Assembly: GCA_963816745.1 (NCBI GenBank)
Contig: CAWFLQ010000010.1
Location: 372,001-436,000 of the forward strand
From: VAZQ01 sp963816745
GTDB lineage: Bacteria; Pseudomonadota; Alphaproteobacteria; Rhizobiales; Xanthobacteraceae
DNA: 64,000 nucleotides
Direction: 5' to 3'
Made by a program: the position numbers and the translations under genes. Positions 17,007 through 24,702 of this stretch are shown piece by piece (position 1 is the first letter of the stretch; each line of letters begins with the position of its first letter). The notes beneath the pieces are model-generated. The model was given only the letters and a program-made list of their open reading frames with translations. It made no database searches and was not told where the DNA came from.

Positions 17007-17240
17007 GGGGAAGGCTCCTTTTCGATTGGCTCTACCAGTAGGACGATCGGGACGACCGCGGCCCGACAGCCGACCTGAAAATTTTTGCAGCCGATGGGAG
17101 GGATCACGCGGGCCCGAAATCCACCCTTCCATACCGCCTGAGGGCGCTTCGGTTCCAACAATCTACGCTCGCCGAAGGCACGGGATCAAAGGTGCAACGT
17201 TCCCGGCGTCTTCGGAATTGGAACGACCAGCGCGTACCCG

Positions 17241-18281
17241 TCAATCCGCGGCGATCTCACGCCGCACGACCGGCACGACGTCCGTCGCAAGCAGCTCGAT
17301 GACTTTGGCGACATTGGCGAAAGGCAGGCCGCCGATGTCGATCTGGGCCAGGAAGCGCTGGTGCCCGAACAGCTCGTATTCGTAGAGAATCTTGTCCACG
17401 ATCTGCTGCGGGCTCCCCACGAACAGCGGGCCGTCGCGGCTCGCCAACTGCTCATAGGCGCTGCGGGAAATCTCCCGCACACGATATTGGTCGGGCGTGT
17501 GATTGCGGAAATAGCCGGCGTAGTGCGGAAAGAAGGTGTCCATCGCGTCCTGCGAGCTCTTCTGGACGTGCAGGTGGCTGGCGACAGCGACCTTGAGGTC
17601 GCCCGCGCGATGTCCCGCCTCGCTTCCGGTGCGCCGGTAGAGATCGACCAGCGGGGCCAGTTGCGCCGGCGGCAGCCCGATATTCGCAAGCGCCAGCGGC
17701 AATCCGAGCGTGCCCGCCCTGACCACGCTGCTCGCAGTCCCGCCGGTTCCGACCCAAATCGGCAATCGACGCTGCACCGGCCGCGGCGGGATCGGCGCAT
17801 CGTGCAGCGCCGGACGGAAGCGACCCTGCCAGGTGACCCGCTCGGCGGCATTGAGCTGCAAGAGGAGGTCGAGCTTTTCCGCAAACAGCTCATCCTGATC
17901 CGCCAGGTCGTGGCCGAACAAGGGAAACGACTCCGTGAACACGCCGCGACCGGCAATCACCTCGGCGCGCCCGCCCGAGAGCAGGTCGACCGTGGCGAAA
18001 TCCTCGAACACCCTTACTGGGTCGGCGGTGCTCAGGATCGTCACCGCGCTGGCCAGTCGAACCTTCGCCGTCACTTGCGCGATCGCGGCCAGCACGACCG
18101 GCGTCGCGGCGATCGCGAAATCGAGCCGGTGATGCTCGCCGACGGCGAACACATCGAAGCCGGCCTGGTCGGCGAGCGTGGCTGCGGCCAGGATGTCCCG
18201 CAGGCGTTGCTCGGCGCTGATGGAGACCCCATCAGCCCAATGCGGCGTCCGTTCTCCGAAGGTGTAGAGTCCAAACTCCAT
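17241..18281 (-). CDS. LLM-class flavin-dependent oxidoreductase
   Basis: A 346-residue luciferase-like TIM-barrel flavoprotein. The start MEFGLYTFGERTPHW, then DVFAVGEHHRLDFA, the strand LSTADPVRVFEDFATVD, and the segment GRAEVIAGRGVFTESFPLFG are all standard for the FMN- or F420-binding LLM family; the C-terminal region FVGSPQQIVDKILYEYELFG is the second signature. It could be the oxygenase of a two-component system using the flavin reductase gene 2 kb away, or an independent reductase. A frame running on to 19010 is a shadow of the next gene. It follows the extradiol-type VOC gene by 20 bases on the same strand and belongs to the same TetR-linked operon. Substrate unknown. Confidence 0.88.
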   Translation of the reverse strand: MEFGLYTFGERTPHWADGVSISAEQRLRDILAAATLADQAGFDVFAVGEHHRLDFAIAATPVVLAAIAQVTAKVRLASAVTILSTADPVRVFEDFATVDLLSGGRAEVIAGRGVFTESFPLFGHDLADQDELFAEKLDLLLQLNAAERVTWQGRFRPALHDAPIPPRPVQRRLPIWVGTGGTASSVVRAGTLGLPLALANIGLPPAQLAPLVDLYRRTGSEAGHRAGDLKVAVASHLHVQKSSQDAMDTFFPHYAGYFRNHTPDQYRVREISRSAYEQLASRDGPLFVGSPQQIVDKILYEYELFGHQRFLAQIDIGGLPFANVAKVIELLATDVVPVVRREIAAD

Positions 18282-18301
18282 CGCGCGGCAACTGCTCGGC
18301 G

Positions 18302-19189
18302 CTATTGCATCATCTCGTCCGGCGGCATCGGGCCCCACAGGTTCGCGGCGTCCGGAGTTTTCGGCCAGGTCTTCGGACGTTGCGGATAGTCGCGATGCCA
18401 AGGTTTCGGGTCGAAGTAGCCGAGCGCTTCGTCCTTCATCTGGTCGAGCTCGGCGAACAGCTCCGTGATCAGCCCGTTCGGGCTGCGATGGTAAGTGAAG
18501 AGATTGTGGCCGATGCCGTGCCGTCCGGGGCCCCAGAGAATCTTGTAGCCGTTCCTGCTCAGGAGATCGCAGGCGCTCTGCATGTGCGCCCAGTCGCGCA
18601 ACTCGAACGCCGTGTGAAAGTGCTTGTTCGAGCCGGTCTCGACCAGGTTGATCGTGTGATGGTCCACGCCGCACCGCAGGAACGAGAAGTAGTCGCCCAT
18701 CCAGTCGGACACCCGGAAGCCCAGGACGTCGCAGTAGAAGCGGGTGACGGCCTTGACGTCGGTCACGTGGAAGGCGACGTGCCCCAGCTTGTGCGGAACG
18801 ATGCCGGCGCTGCGGAACCCCTGGCTCTGCGGCTCCGGCCGCTTGAACACCTCCATGACGGTGCCCTTCGGATCCTCGAATGTGACCATGTCGGAGATCG
18901 TGGGTTCGGCATCCTTCTTGCGCGAGGTTCGCAGCCCATGCGCGGCGGTCTGCTTCTCGAACGCGCCGAGATCGTCGTCCGGCCCGAGCTGGAATCCGAT
19001 TTGCGTGCACTTGGGATGTGAGCCCGGTCGCAGAATCACGGAATGATGCTCGCTCGTGTTGGCGAGATAGATCGCGTCGCGCTCCTTCGCGATCAGCGTG
19101 AGCCCGAGGATATTCGTATAATAGTCGGCCTGCTTTTCGAGATCGGGCGTCTCGTAGGTCGCGTGCGATATCTTCCTCACTCCGATCAT
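18302..19189 (-). CDS. Two-domain VOC protein, extradiol (catechol 2,3-dioxygenase-like) type
   Basis: A 295-residue type I extradiol-dioxygenase-like protein with two VOC halves. The C-terminal half has the full metal triad: His in LGHVAFHV, His in HFHTAFEL and Glu in LITELFAE, so Fe(II)-dependent cleavage of a catecholic ring is credible. Each half contains the beta-alpha-beta-beta-beta unit (DYYTNILGLTL in the first, FYCDVLGFRVSDWMGDYFSF in the second). It is expressed with the LLM oxidoreductase and lies next to the TetR gene on the same strand. Two more proteins of this type occur at 22942-24674. The substrate is unknown; the flavin monooxygenase across the divergent promoter could supply it. 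Confidence 0.87.
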   Translation of the reverse strand: MIGVRKISHATYETPDLEKQADYYTNILGLTLIAKERDAIYLANTSEHHSVILRPGSHPKCTQIGFQLGPDDDLGAFEKQTAAHGLRTSRKKDAEPTISDMVTFEDPKGTVMEVFKRPEPQSQGFRSAGIVPHKLGHVAFHVTDVKAVTRFYCDVLGFRVSDWMGDYFSFLRCGVDHHTINLVETGSNKHFHTAFELRDWAHMQSACDLLSRNGYKILWGPGRHGIGHNLFTYHRSPNGLITELFAELDQMKDEALGYFDPKPWHRDYPQRPKTWPKTPDAANLWGPMPPDEMMQ

Positions 19190-19235
19190 GTCGATTGCTC
19201 CCTTTGGTTTCGATTTCTTGGTTTCGAAGAATGCG

Positions 19236-19922
19236 CTATTTCGACTGCCGGGGTTCGGCCGGCGCCGCGCAGCCCCGCAGGAAGACCTTGACCGCGATCC
19301 GCACGGTCTCGTCGATCTTGTCGCGTCTGGCGGCGCGGGGCATCCCGGTCAGCCAGCCCAGCTGGTGCTCGCCGATCAGCATGTCGAGAAACAGGACGGC
19401 CAGCCGATACGGATCCTCCTCGACGAGGCGTCCGTCTTTTTGCTGCTTCGCGATCCATGTCGCCACGATGCCATAGGCGGACACCGGGCCGGTCTCGAAG
19501 AAAAGCCGTCCGATCTCGGGGAATGTCCGGCCGATCGACACCATGAGCCGGTGAAATTCGAGAATCGGCGGCGACAGCACCATCGCGAGGAACGAGTGGC
19601 CGATCTCGGTCAGCTGCGCTTCCAGGCTGCCGGACGCATCGACATGAATCGCCACGACGACGTCCGAGCATTTCTGCCGGACCACCGCCTCGAACAGGCC
19701 CTCCTTGCCGCCGAACCAGGCATAGATCGTGGCCTTCGAGCCGCCGACCACGCCGATGATCTCGTCGATCGAGACGTTGTCGTATCCCTTCTTCAGGAAC
19801 AGCGGCGCTGCCAGGCGGACGATGCGTTCGCGACGCTGCTCGGCGGTCTCGACCCGGCTCGGCCCACGCGCGCCAGCGCGCGCCCGTTTCCGCGCCGACG
19901 GCTTAGCGTCTTCAATCGACAT
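19236..19922 (-). CDS. TetR/AcrR family transcriptional regulator
   Basis: A 228-residue repressor-type regulator. The N-terminal helix-turn-helix reads IVRLAAPLFLKKGYDNVSID and continues EIIGVVGGSKATIYAWFGGK, a standard TetR DNA-binding domain, followed by a ligand-binding helical domain. ATG 19922 was chosen over ATG 19967 because the first 15 residues of the longer form are not part of the fold and the chosen ATG is closer to the conserved start of such proteins. It is divergent from the flavin reductase gene, and an operator-like sequence lies between them. It probably represses the aromatic genes on both sides until a pathway compound binds. Confidence 0.9.
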   Translation of the reverse strand: MSIEDAKPSARKRARAGARGPSRVETAEQRRERIVRLAAPLFLKKGYDNVSIDEIIGVVGGSKATIYAWFGGKEGLFEAVVRQKCSDVVVAIHVDASGSLEAQLTEIGHSFLAMVLSPPILEFHRLMVSIGRTFPEIGRLFFETGPVSAYGIVATWIAKQQKDGRLVEEDPYRLAVLFLDMLIGEHQLGWLTGMPRAARRDKIDETVRIAVKVFLRGCAAPAEPRQSK

Positions 19923-19981
19923 CAGATTTCCTGCCCGGGGCAAAGTCGCAAAATTTTTCGATTGCATCCTAGCAGCGTCCT

Positions 19982-20020
19982 ACTGTAACGTACAGTACAC
20001 TGTAACGTACCGTACGGTAC
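19982..20020. promoter_or_regulatory. Putative TetR operator between divergent genes
   Basis: The 12-base sequence ACTGTAACGTAC occurs twice, at 19982-19993 and 19999-20010, with a 17-base period. It is followed by a perfect 14-base palindrome, GTACCGTACGGTAC, at 20007-20020. This lies between the tetR start (19922) and the flavin reductase start (20098), where an autoregulatory TetR site is expected. Assigning it to this TetR is inference. Confidence 0.65.
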
Positions 20021-20097
20021 ACTTTCAAAAACGACAGTGTCAAGAAATACGGCCGACGATCACGAGCCGCCAAGGGAGAAAACGTGGGAGATAACGC

Positions 20098-20661
20098 ATG
20101 CAAGCCGACCTTCCCCCGCCCGACCAGCTCGCCGCACAGACGAAACTTGCCTTGCGCCGGCTCGCGAGCGCCGTCGCCGTCGTGACCTGCCGCGACGGAC
20201 AGATGCGCCACGCCATGACCGCGACGGCCGTCAACGCCCTGAGCATGCAGCCGCCCTCGATGATCGTCTGCGTGAACCGCTCGACCGCGTTCCATGCGGC
20301 CATCAGCGCTGCCGGCAACTTTGCGATCAACATCCTCAACCGCAACCAGGAACAGATTTCCATGGGATGCGGTGGCAAGATCCGCGGCGAGGATCGCTTC
20401 GGCCTCGGCGGATGGAGCGACGAGAACGGCGTGCCGGTGCTTCCGGATGCGCAGGCCCGCATCGTCTGCGCCAAGGAAGTGCGGTTCGACTACGGCTCGC
20501 ACACGATTTTTCTCGGCCGCGTGACCTCGGTCGGCATTCATGGAGCGGTCGACCCGCTGATCTATGTCGACGGCCACTACACCGGCCTGCCAGCCGACGA
20601 GTTTTCCGCGCCGCCGGCCCAGGCGCAGATGGAGACGCTCCGCCAATCGACAATGGGCTAG
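20098..20661 (+). CDS. Flavin reductase of a two-component monooxygenase
   Basis: A 187-residue member of the HpaC/NtaB-like flavin reductase family, which reduces FMN or FAD with NAD(P)H and passes the free reduced flavin to an oxygenase. The FMN-binding core is visible: SAVAVVTCRDGQMRHAMTAT, then NALSMQPPSMIVCVN and FAINILNRNQEQI, ending with the conserved strand LIYVDGHYTGL. It opens a rightward operon with an AtaL-like protein, an NTF2-like protein and the acyl-CoA-dehydrogenase-fold oxygenase at 21632, which is the obvious partner. The start follows GGGAGATAACGC. It is likely controlled by the divergent TetR gene. Confidence 0.88.
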   Translation: MQADLPPPDQLAAQTKLALRRLASAVAVVTCRDGQMRHAMTATAVNALSMQPPSMIVCVNRSTAFHAAISAAGNFAINILNRNQEQISMGCGGKIRGEDRFGLGGWSDENGVPVLPDAQARIVCAKEVRFDYGSHTIFLGRVTSVGIHGAVDPLIYVDGHYTGLPADEFSAPPAQAQMETLRQSTMG

Positions 20662-20741
20662 CGCATGTCCCAATCGGGATGCGCTCTACGTAGCGACACG
20701 CCACCCCTTCAAGAGGCCGGCACAATCCAACAGGAGGCAGC

Positions 20742-21206
20742 ATGATCTACGTATCCAAGGAGATTGCAGTGAACGAGCGGGGCCAGCCGAAGCTCAGCCG
20801 GAGCGACGTCTGGAAGGGCCTGGTGATGAAGGCGGACAACGCATTGCCCTTCGTTCCCGGCATGGCGAAGTGCGATGTCATCGAGCGCACCGCCAAGGGG
20901 CTGGTCCGGGACATCGTTTTCCGCGGCGAGGACGCCCGCGAGAAGATCACCTTCTACCCCGAGGAAAAGGTCGTGTTCCTGCGGCTCTCGGGCAACGCCG
21001 ACGGCTTCATCGTCAACGAGGTGCTCGGCGGCGACGACGACCTGCGTTTGCGCTTCAGCTTCGCGCTGCAGCTGGTGGATGCACCGTCCGACAGCGCCAA
21101 GGAGCGTGAATTCCGCGAGGTGATGGAGCGAGACTACCTCAAGGCGGTCGATGCCACGCTCGGCGCCATCCGCAAGATGGCGAGCAATCCGCAGCCCGCA
21201 ACGTAG
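20742..21206 (+). CDS. AtaL-like (DUF1857) SRPBCC-fold protein
   Basis: A 154-residue small soluble protein recognisable as the AtaL-like/DUF1857 group of the SRPBCC (START-like) superfamily, which forms a hydrophobic ligand pocket. Typical segments are VWKGLVMKADNALPFVPGM and VFRLSG-like strands (VVFLRLSG), with a long C-terminal helix ending LGAIRKMA. It is the second gene of the monooxygenase operon, preceded by GGAGGCAGC. A role in binding or cyclising a pathway intermediate is possible but unproven. Homologues in fungal biosynthesis gave the family its name. Confidence 0.75.
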   Translation: MIYVSKEIAVNERGQPKLSRSDVWKGLVMKADNALPFVPGMAKCDVIERTAKGLVRDIVFRGEDAREKITFYPEEKVVFLRLSGNADGFIVNEVLGGDDDLRLRFSFALQLVDAPSDSAKEREFREVMERDYLKAVDATLGAIRKMASNPQPAT

Positions 21207-21217
21207 GAGCGCGCGCC

Positions 21218-21574
21218 ATGAAACACTGGTTCTCCGACTTGTATGCGAGCGTCGATGCGATGCGCCTGGACGAGTTCGTCGCGGGCTTGGCGCCGGACGT
21301 CGAAGTCGTGGTCGGCAACAACCCCGCCATGAAGGGCCGGCAGGCGGCCAAGGAAGGCATCGGCTACTTCTTCTCGACGATTGAAGGGCTCAAGCACCGC
21401 TTTGTGAACGTCGTGGAGGATCAGGGCCTCACGTTCCTCGAGGCGAAGGTCGATTACCGCAGGAAGGACGGCCGGGAGGTTACCGTTCCCGTGGTGACCG
21501 TGCTGGAACGCAAGGGCGAGCTCGTCAGCTCGCTGCGCATCTATTTCGACGTTGCACCTGTCTACGCGAGCTGA
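21218..21574 (+). CDS. NTF2-like (SnoaL-type) small protein
   Basis: A 118-residue protein of the NTF2/SnoaL cone fold: KHWFSDLYASVDAMRLDEFV, then NNPAMKGRQAAKEGIGYFFS, and a final strand LRIYFDVAPVY. Members act as isomerases, cyclases or lyases, or have no catalytic role. The gene starts 11 bases after the AtaL-like gene and precedes the oxygenase gene, so it is part of the same operon. Two small ligand-pocket proteins side by side suggest that the oxygenation product is further rearranged, but no reaction can be named. Start and length are typical. Confidence 0.75.
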   Translation: MKHWFSDLYASVDAMRLDEFVAGLAPDVEVVVGNNPAMKGRQAAKEGIGYFFSTIEGLKHRFVNVVEDQGLTFLEAKVDYRRKDGREVTVPVVTVLERKGELVSSLRIYFDVAPVYAS

Positions 21575-21631
21575 CGCACCGGAGTGCAAAACCCATAACG
21601 ACCGTTACGGTTATCAGGGAGGATAAACGTC

Positions 21632-22855
21632 ATGCAGATGGAAGCCATACGCTCCGCCGCCAACGACAAAGCAGCGACGCGGCCGGAATTTGCCACGATC
21701 CTTGGCCGCCTACGCGGGCTGCGTTCGCAGATCGAGTCGCGGGCCCTCGCCACCGAAAAAGCCAAGCGTGTCCCCGCGGAAACGATGGAAGCGCTACGCG
21801 ACGCGGGCGTCTTCCGCGCAATGCAGCCCAAGCGCTTTGGCGGTTACGAGTATGGCCCCGCGGAGCTCGCACAGATCGGCTTCGAGCTCGGTCGCGCCTG
21901 CGGAAGCACGGGCTGGTGTGGGACACTGGCGGTTTGTTTCGGCTGGATGACGGCCTTCTATCCGCTCGAGGCCCAGCAGGAGGTTTGGGACAACCCGGAC
22001 AACCTCCTCGCCGTCTCCTACACGCCGGCGCCAAAGGTCGAGGAGGTCGACGGCGGATACAGGATCTCCGGTAGCTGGCCTTATGCCAGCGGCGTCGACA
22101 GCGCCACCTGGCTCATACTCGCCGCACTGCTTCCCGGCAAAGGAACGCCACCGACGCTGGCCTGGTGCCTGGTCCCGGTCAGCGACGTGGTGGTCGATCA
22201 TGACAGCTGGAACGTGAGCGGGCTCGAGGGGACCGGATCGAAGACTGTCGCGATTTCCGACCCGGTCTTCGTTCCGAAGCACCGTGTGCTGCCGATCGGC
22301 GCCATCTTTTCCGGCAAGGTGCCGGGACTCGACGTGCCGGGGAATCATCAGGCTCGCCTGGGCTATCCGACCTTTGGGCCGACCGCTCTCGTGTCGCCGA
22401 TCGTCGGGATGGCGCAGGGCGCGCTCGACGCCTTCACCGAGACCGCCAGCAACGCCAAACGAATTGCCCGACCCGGGGTGTTCGAGAAAGTCGCGGAGTC
22501 CCCGCTGATCCAGAGCCTGATCGGCCAAGCTGCGGCACGCATCGATGCTGCGCAAACCCTCATGGTAACCAGTCTACGCGAGGGACAGGACCTCGTGCGC
22601 TCAGGCGGCACGCTCGACATCGAACAGCGCGTGCGCATCCGCCGCAATCACGGTTTTGCCGCGCGGACCTCGGCCGAGGTTGTCAACGATATCTTCTTCA
22701 AAGTCGGCGCAGCATCTATCGATGAGACGAATCGTGTGCAGCGTTTCTGGCGCGACGCCAACGCCGCGGCGCTGCACTCCAGCATCGACTGGGATACCCT
22801 GTCGGCCCTCTACGGGACGCAGCAACTCGGACTACAACCCCAGGGCATATTCTGA
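21632..22855 (+). CDS. Acyl-CoA-dehydrogenase-fold flavin-dependent monooxygenase (HsaA/HpaH-like)
   Basis: A 407-residue protein with the acyl-CoA dehydrogenase fold as used by group D flavin monooxygenases, which hydroxylate phenols or polycyclic intermediates with FADH2 or FMNH2 from a separate reductase. Marks are AMQPKRFGGYEYGPAELAQI near the N-terminus, GSTGWCGTLAVCFGWM, the central beta domain ending with the segment WNVSGLEGTGSKTV, and helical RIRRNHGFAARTSAEVV near the end. The catalytic glutamate of true acyl-CoA dehydrogenases is not evident. The flavin reductase gene at 20098 is its partner; two extradiol-type proteins downstream would act on a catechol product. Confidence 0.85.
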   Translation: MQMEAIRSAANDKAATRPEFATILGRLRGLRSQIESRALATEKAKRVPAETMEALRDAGVFRAMQPKRFGGYEYGPAELAQIGFELGRACGSTGWCGTLAVCFGWMTAFYPLEAQQEVWDNPDNLLAVSYTPAPKVEEVDGGYRISGSWPYASGVDSATWLILAALLPGKGTPPTLAWCLVPVSDVVVDHDSWNVSGLEGTGSKTVAISDPVFVPKHRVLPIGAIFSGKVPGLDVPGNHQARLGYPTFGPTALVSPIVGMAQGALDAFTETASNAKRIARPGVFEKVAESPLIQSLIGQAAARIDAAQTLMVTSLREGQDLVRSGGTLDIEQRVRIRRNHGFAARTSAEVVNDIFFKVGAASIDETNRVQRFWRDANAAALHSSIDWDTLSALYGTQQLGLQPQGIF

Positions 22856-22941
22856 GTCGTCCGCCATGCGCGAGCCTAGAGTTTTCCCCCGGGCCTAGGT
22901 ACGTTTGCATCGTGGACTGACAGAGACGCTTGGAGTGCTGG

Positions 22942-23820
22942 ATGGTCGTTCTCGAGCAGCTGCGCTACGTGCGTCTCGTGGCCGATGACCTCGGCCCCGC
23001 CGCGGACTTCGCGCAGCGCACGCTCGGACTCGAGCCAATCGACCGGACGGAGGACTTGGCGACCTTCCGCTCGGATTTTCGCGATTACACACTTGCATTC
23101 GCGACGGGGGAGCACGCCGTGCAGTCCGTCGGTCTGGAGGTGCGTTACTCCACTGATCTCGACGCGGCGGTGGAGGGCTTGCGCCGGCTTGGACTCTCCG
23201 CCAGCCGCGGGACGGCAGCGGACTGCGCTCTGCGCAAGGTCAAGGACATGGTCTGGTTCGCGGATTTCAGCGGCAACCGGATCGAGCTGGTGGTGCGCCC
23301 GCTGAACTCGGGCTGGCGCTACTTTCCCAGCCGGGATGCGGGAATTACCGGCCTGGCCGACGTGATCGTGCGCTCGATCGACATCGAGAAGGACTTGTCG
23401 ATCTGGTCCGGCGTGCTCGGCGCTCAGGTCAGCGACTGGGCCGGCGACGCGGCCTATCTGCGTTTGGACGACGCCCATCATAGGATCACCTTGTTCCCGG
23501 CCAGGCGACCCGGCATCCTCGCCGTCGAATACGCAGTCGAGGACGTCAATCTGCTGATGCGGAACCAGTACGTGCTGCGGGACTTGCAGGTCGCCGTGCT
23601 GCATGGGCCGGGACGCCGTCCCGCATCCGAGCAACTGTTTCTCACGTTCGCCGGGCCGACCGACGTTCTGTTCAGCTTCGTGGCAGAAGGTACCGTCGCG
23701 GGAGCGGACAGGCCCCGGCCGCGGCAGTTTCCGCCGGGTCCCGCGGGGCTTTGCAGCTGGGGAAGCGAGTGCAAGGTCGGCGAGTTCAGCGACGATTGGG
23801 AGAAGAGGTCCGCGACATGA
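22942..23820 (+). CDS. Two-domain extradiol-type VOC protein lacking the metal triad
   Basis: A 292-residue type I extradiol-like protein, colinear with its downstream neighbour but changed at every metal-ligand position. Where the neighbour has SHIG, this has ADVI; where the neighbour has NHQV, this has EYAV; and the final Glu of FEYSS is replaced in FSFVAE. It therefore probably cannot bind Fe(II) in the normal site. ATG 22942 was chosen because GGAG lies six bases upstream; the listed frame could begin at TTG 22930. Its stop overlaps the next start (ATGA), so the two proteins are made together and may form a mixed oligomer. It could also be a binding protein or isomerase. Confidence 0.82.
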   Translation: MVVLEQLRYVRLVADDLGPAADFAQRTLGLEPIDRTEDLATFRSDFRDYTLAFATGEHAVQSVGLEVRYSTDLDAAVEGLRRLGLSASRGTAADCALRKVKDMVWFADFSGNRIELVVRPLNSGWRYFPSRDAGITGLADVIVRSIDIEKDLSIWSGVLGAQVSDWAGDAAYLRLDDAHHRITLFPARRPGILAVEYAVEDVNLLMRNQYVLRDLQVAVLHGPGRRPASEQLFLTFAGPTDVLFSFVAEGTVAGADRPRPRQFPPGPAGLCSWGSECKVGEFSDDWEKRSAT

Positions 23821-24674
23821 TCAAGCTGCAAGACGTCTCCTACGTCCGTCTCGGCACCGCCGATCTCGATGGCGCTGTGAGCTTCGCTACCGATTACCTG
23901 GGCCTCGAGATCGCGCACCGCTCGAAGGATGCGGTGTATCTCAAATCCGATCAGCGCGAGCACACACTCTGCTACTTCGCCGGCTCTCCCGCCGATCAGA
24001 CCGCCGCGTTCGAAGTCGCGGAGCGCGCGGATCTGGAGACCGCCGCGTCGGAGTTGGATCGGCTCGGCCATCACGTCCGCCTGGGATCGACGGCGGAGGC
24101 CGAAGCACGCGGTGTGCGCAGCTTCATCGCGTTCAGCGATCCGACCGGCAACAACATCGAGCTGGTGTGGCGGCCGGCCTGGAGCAGCCGTCGCTATCAC
24201 GGCGAACGGGACGCCGGGATCACCGGATTCAGCCACATCGGGCTCTGCACGACAGACGCCGCCCGCGACGAGGCGTTCTGGACCAAGGTGTGCAACGCCC
24301 GCGTCAGTGACCGGATCGGCGACGCGGCACTGCTGCGGATCGACGAGGTCCATCACACGATCGCGCTGTTCCCGACGAACCGCGCGGGCATCCAGCACAT
24401 CAACCACCAGGTCGCCACCGGCGACGACGTGATGCGCTCGTTCAATTTTCTGTCCGAGCGTCAGGTGCCCATGGTGTTCGGCCCGGGACGGCACCCGACA
24501 TCCTCGGCGCGCTTCCTCTATTTCGAGGGTCCGGATGGAATGGTCTTCGAATATTCCTCGGGCGTGCGCGAGATCGCCGACGAGCTGCTTTATCGTGAAC
24601 GTCAGCTTCCGTTCGAGCCGAAGGGATTCTGCGAATGGGGCGCGAAGCCACAGATCAAGGAATTTCGCAATTGA
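23817..24674 (+). CDS. Two-domain extradiol ring-cleavage dioxygenase (BphC-like VOC)
   Basis: A 285-residue type I extradiol dioxygenase homologue. The C-terminal half carries the metal triad in order: His of FSHIGLC, His of INHQVATG and Glu of MVFEYSSG. The nearby HHTIALFP and the GPGRHPTSS loop are also typical of 2,3-dihydroxybiphenyl-dioxygenase-like enzymes, which cleave a catechol next to a substituent. It overlaps the upstream degenerate homologue by four bases and ends in a run of 8-bp repeats. It is the last gene of the TetR-linked rightward operon, so ring cleavage after the flavin monooxygenase step is the natural reading. Substrate unknown. Confidence 0.88.
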   Translation: MIKLQDVSYVRLGTADLDGAVSFATDYLGLEIAHRSKDAVYLKSDQREHTLCYFAGSPADQTAAFEVAERADLETAASELDRLGHHVRLGSTAEAEARGVRSFIAFSDPTGNNIELVWRPAWSSRRYHGERDAGITGFSHIGLCTTDAARDEAFWTKVCNARVSDRIGDAALLRIDEVHHTIALFPTNRAGIQHINHQVATGDDVMRSFNFLSERQVPMVFGPGRHPTSSARFLYFEGPDGMVFEYSSGVREIADELLYRERQLPFEPKGFCEWGAKPQIKEFRN

Positions 24675-24702
24675 GCGATTGAGCCATTGAGCCATTGAGC
24701 TA
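24671..24702 (+). repeat. Four 8-bp tandem repeats
   Basis: TTGAGCGA, TTGAGCCA, TTGAGCCA and TTGAGCTA follow one another without a gap, starting in the stop codon of the dioxygenase gene and running into the 3' end of the convergent enolase-superfamily gene. The unit is TTGAGCNA. The role is unknown; a slippage-prone tract at a convergent junction is the simplest view. Confidence 0.7.
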
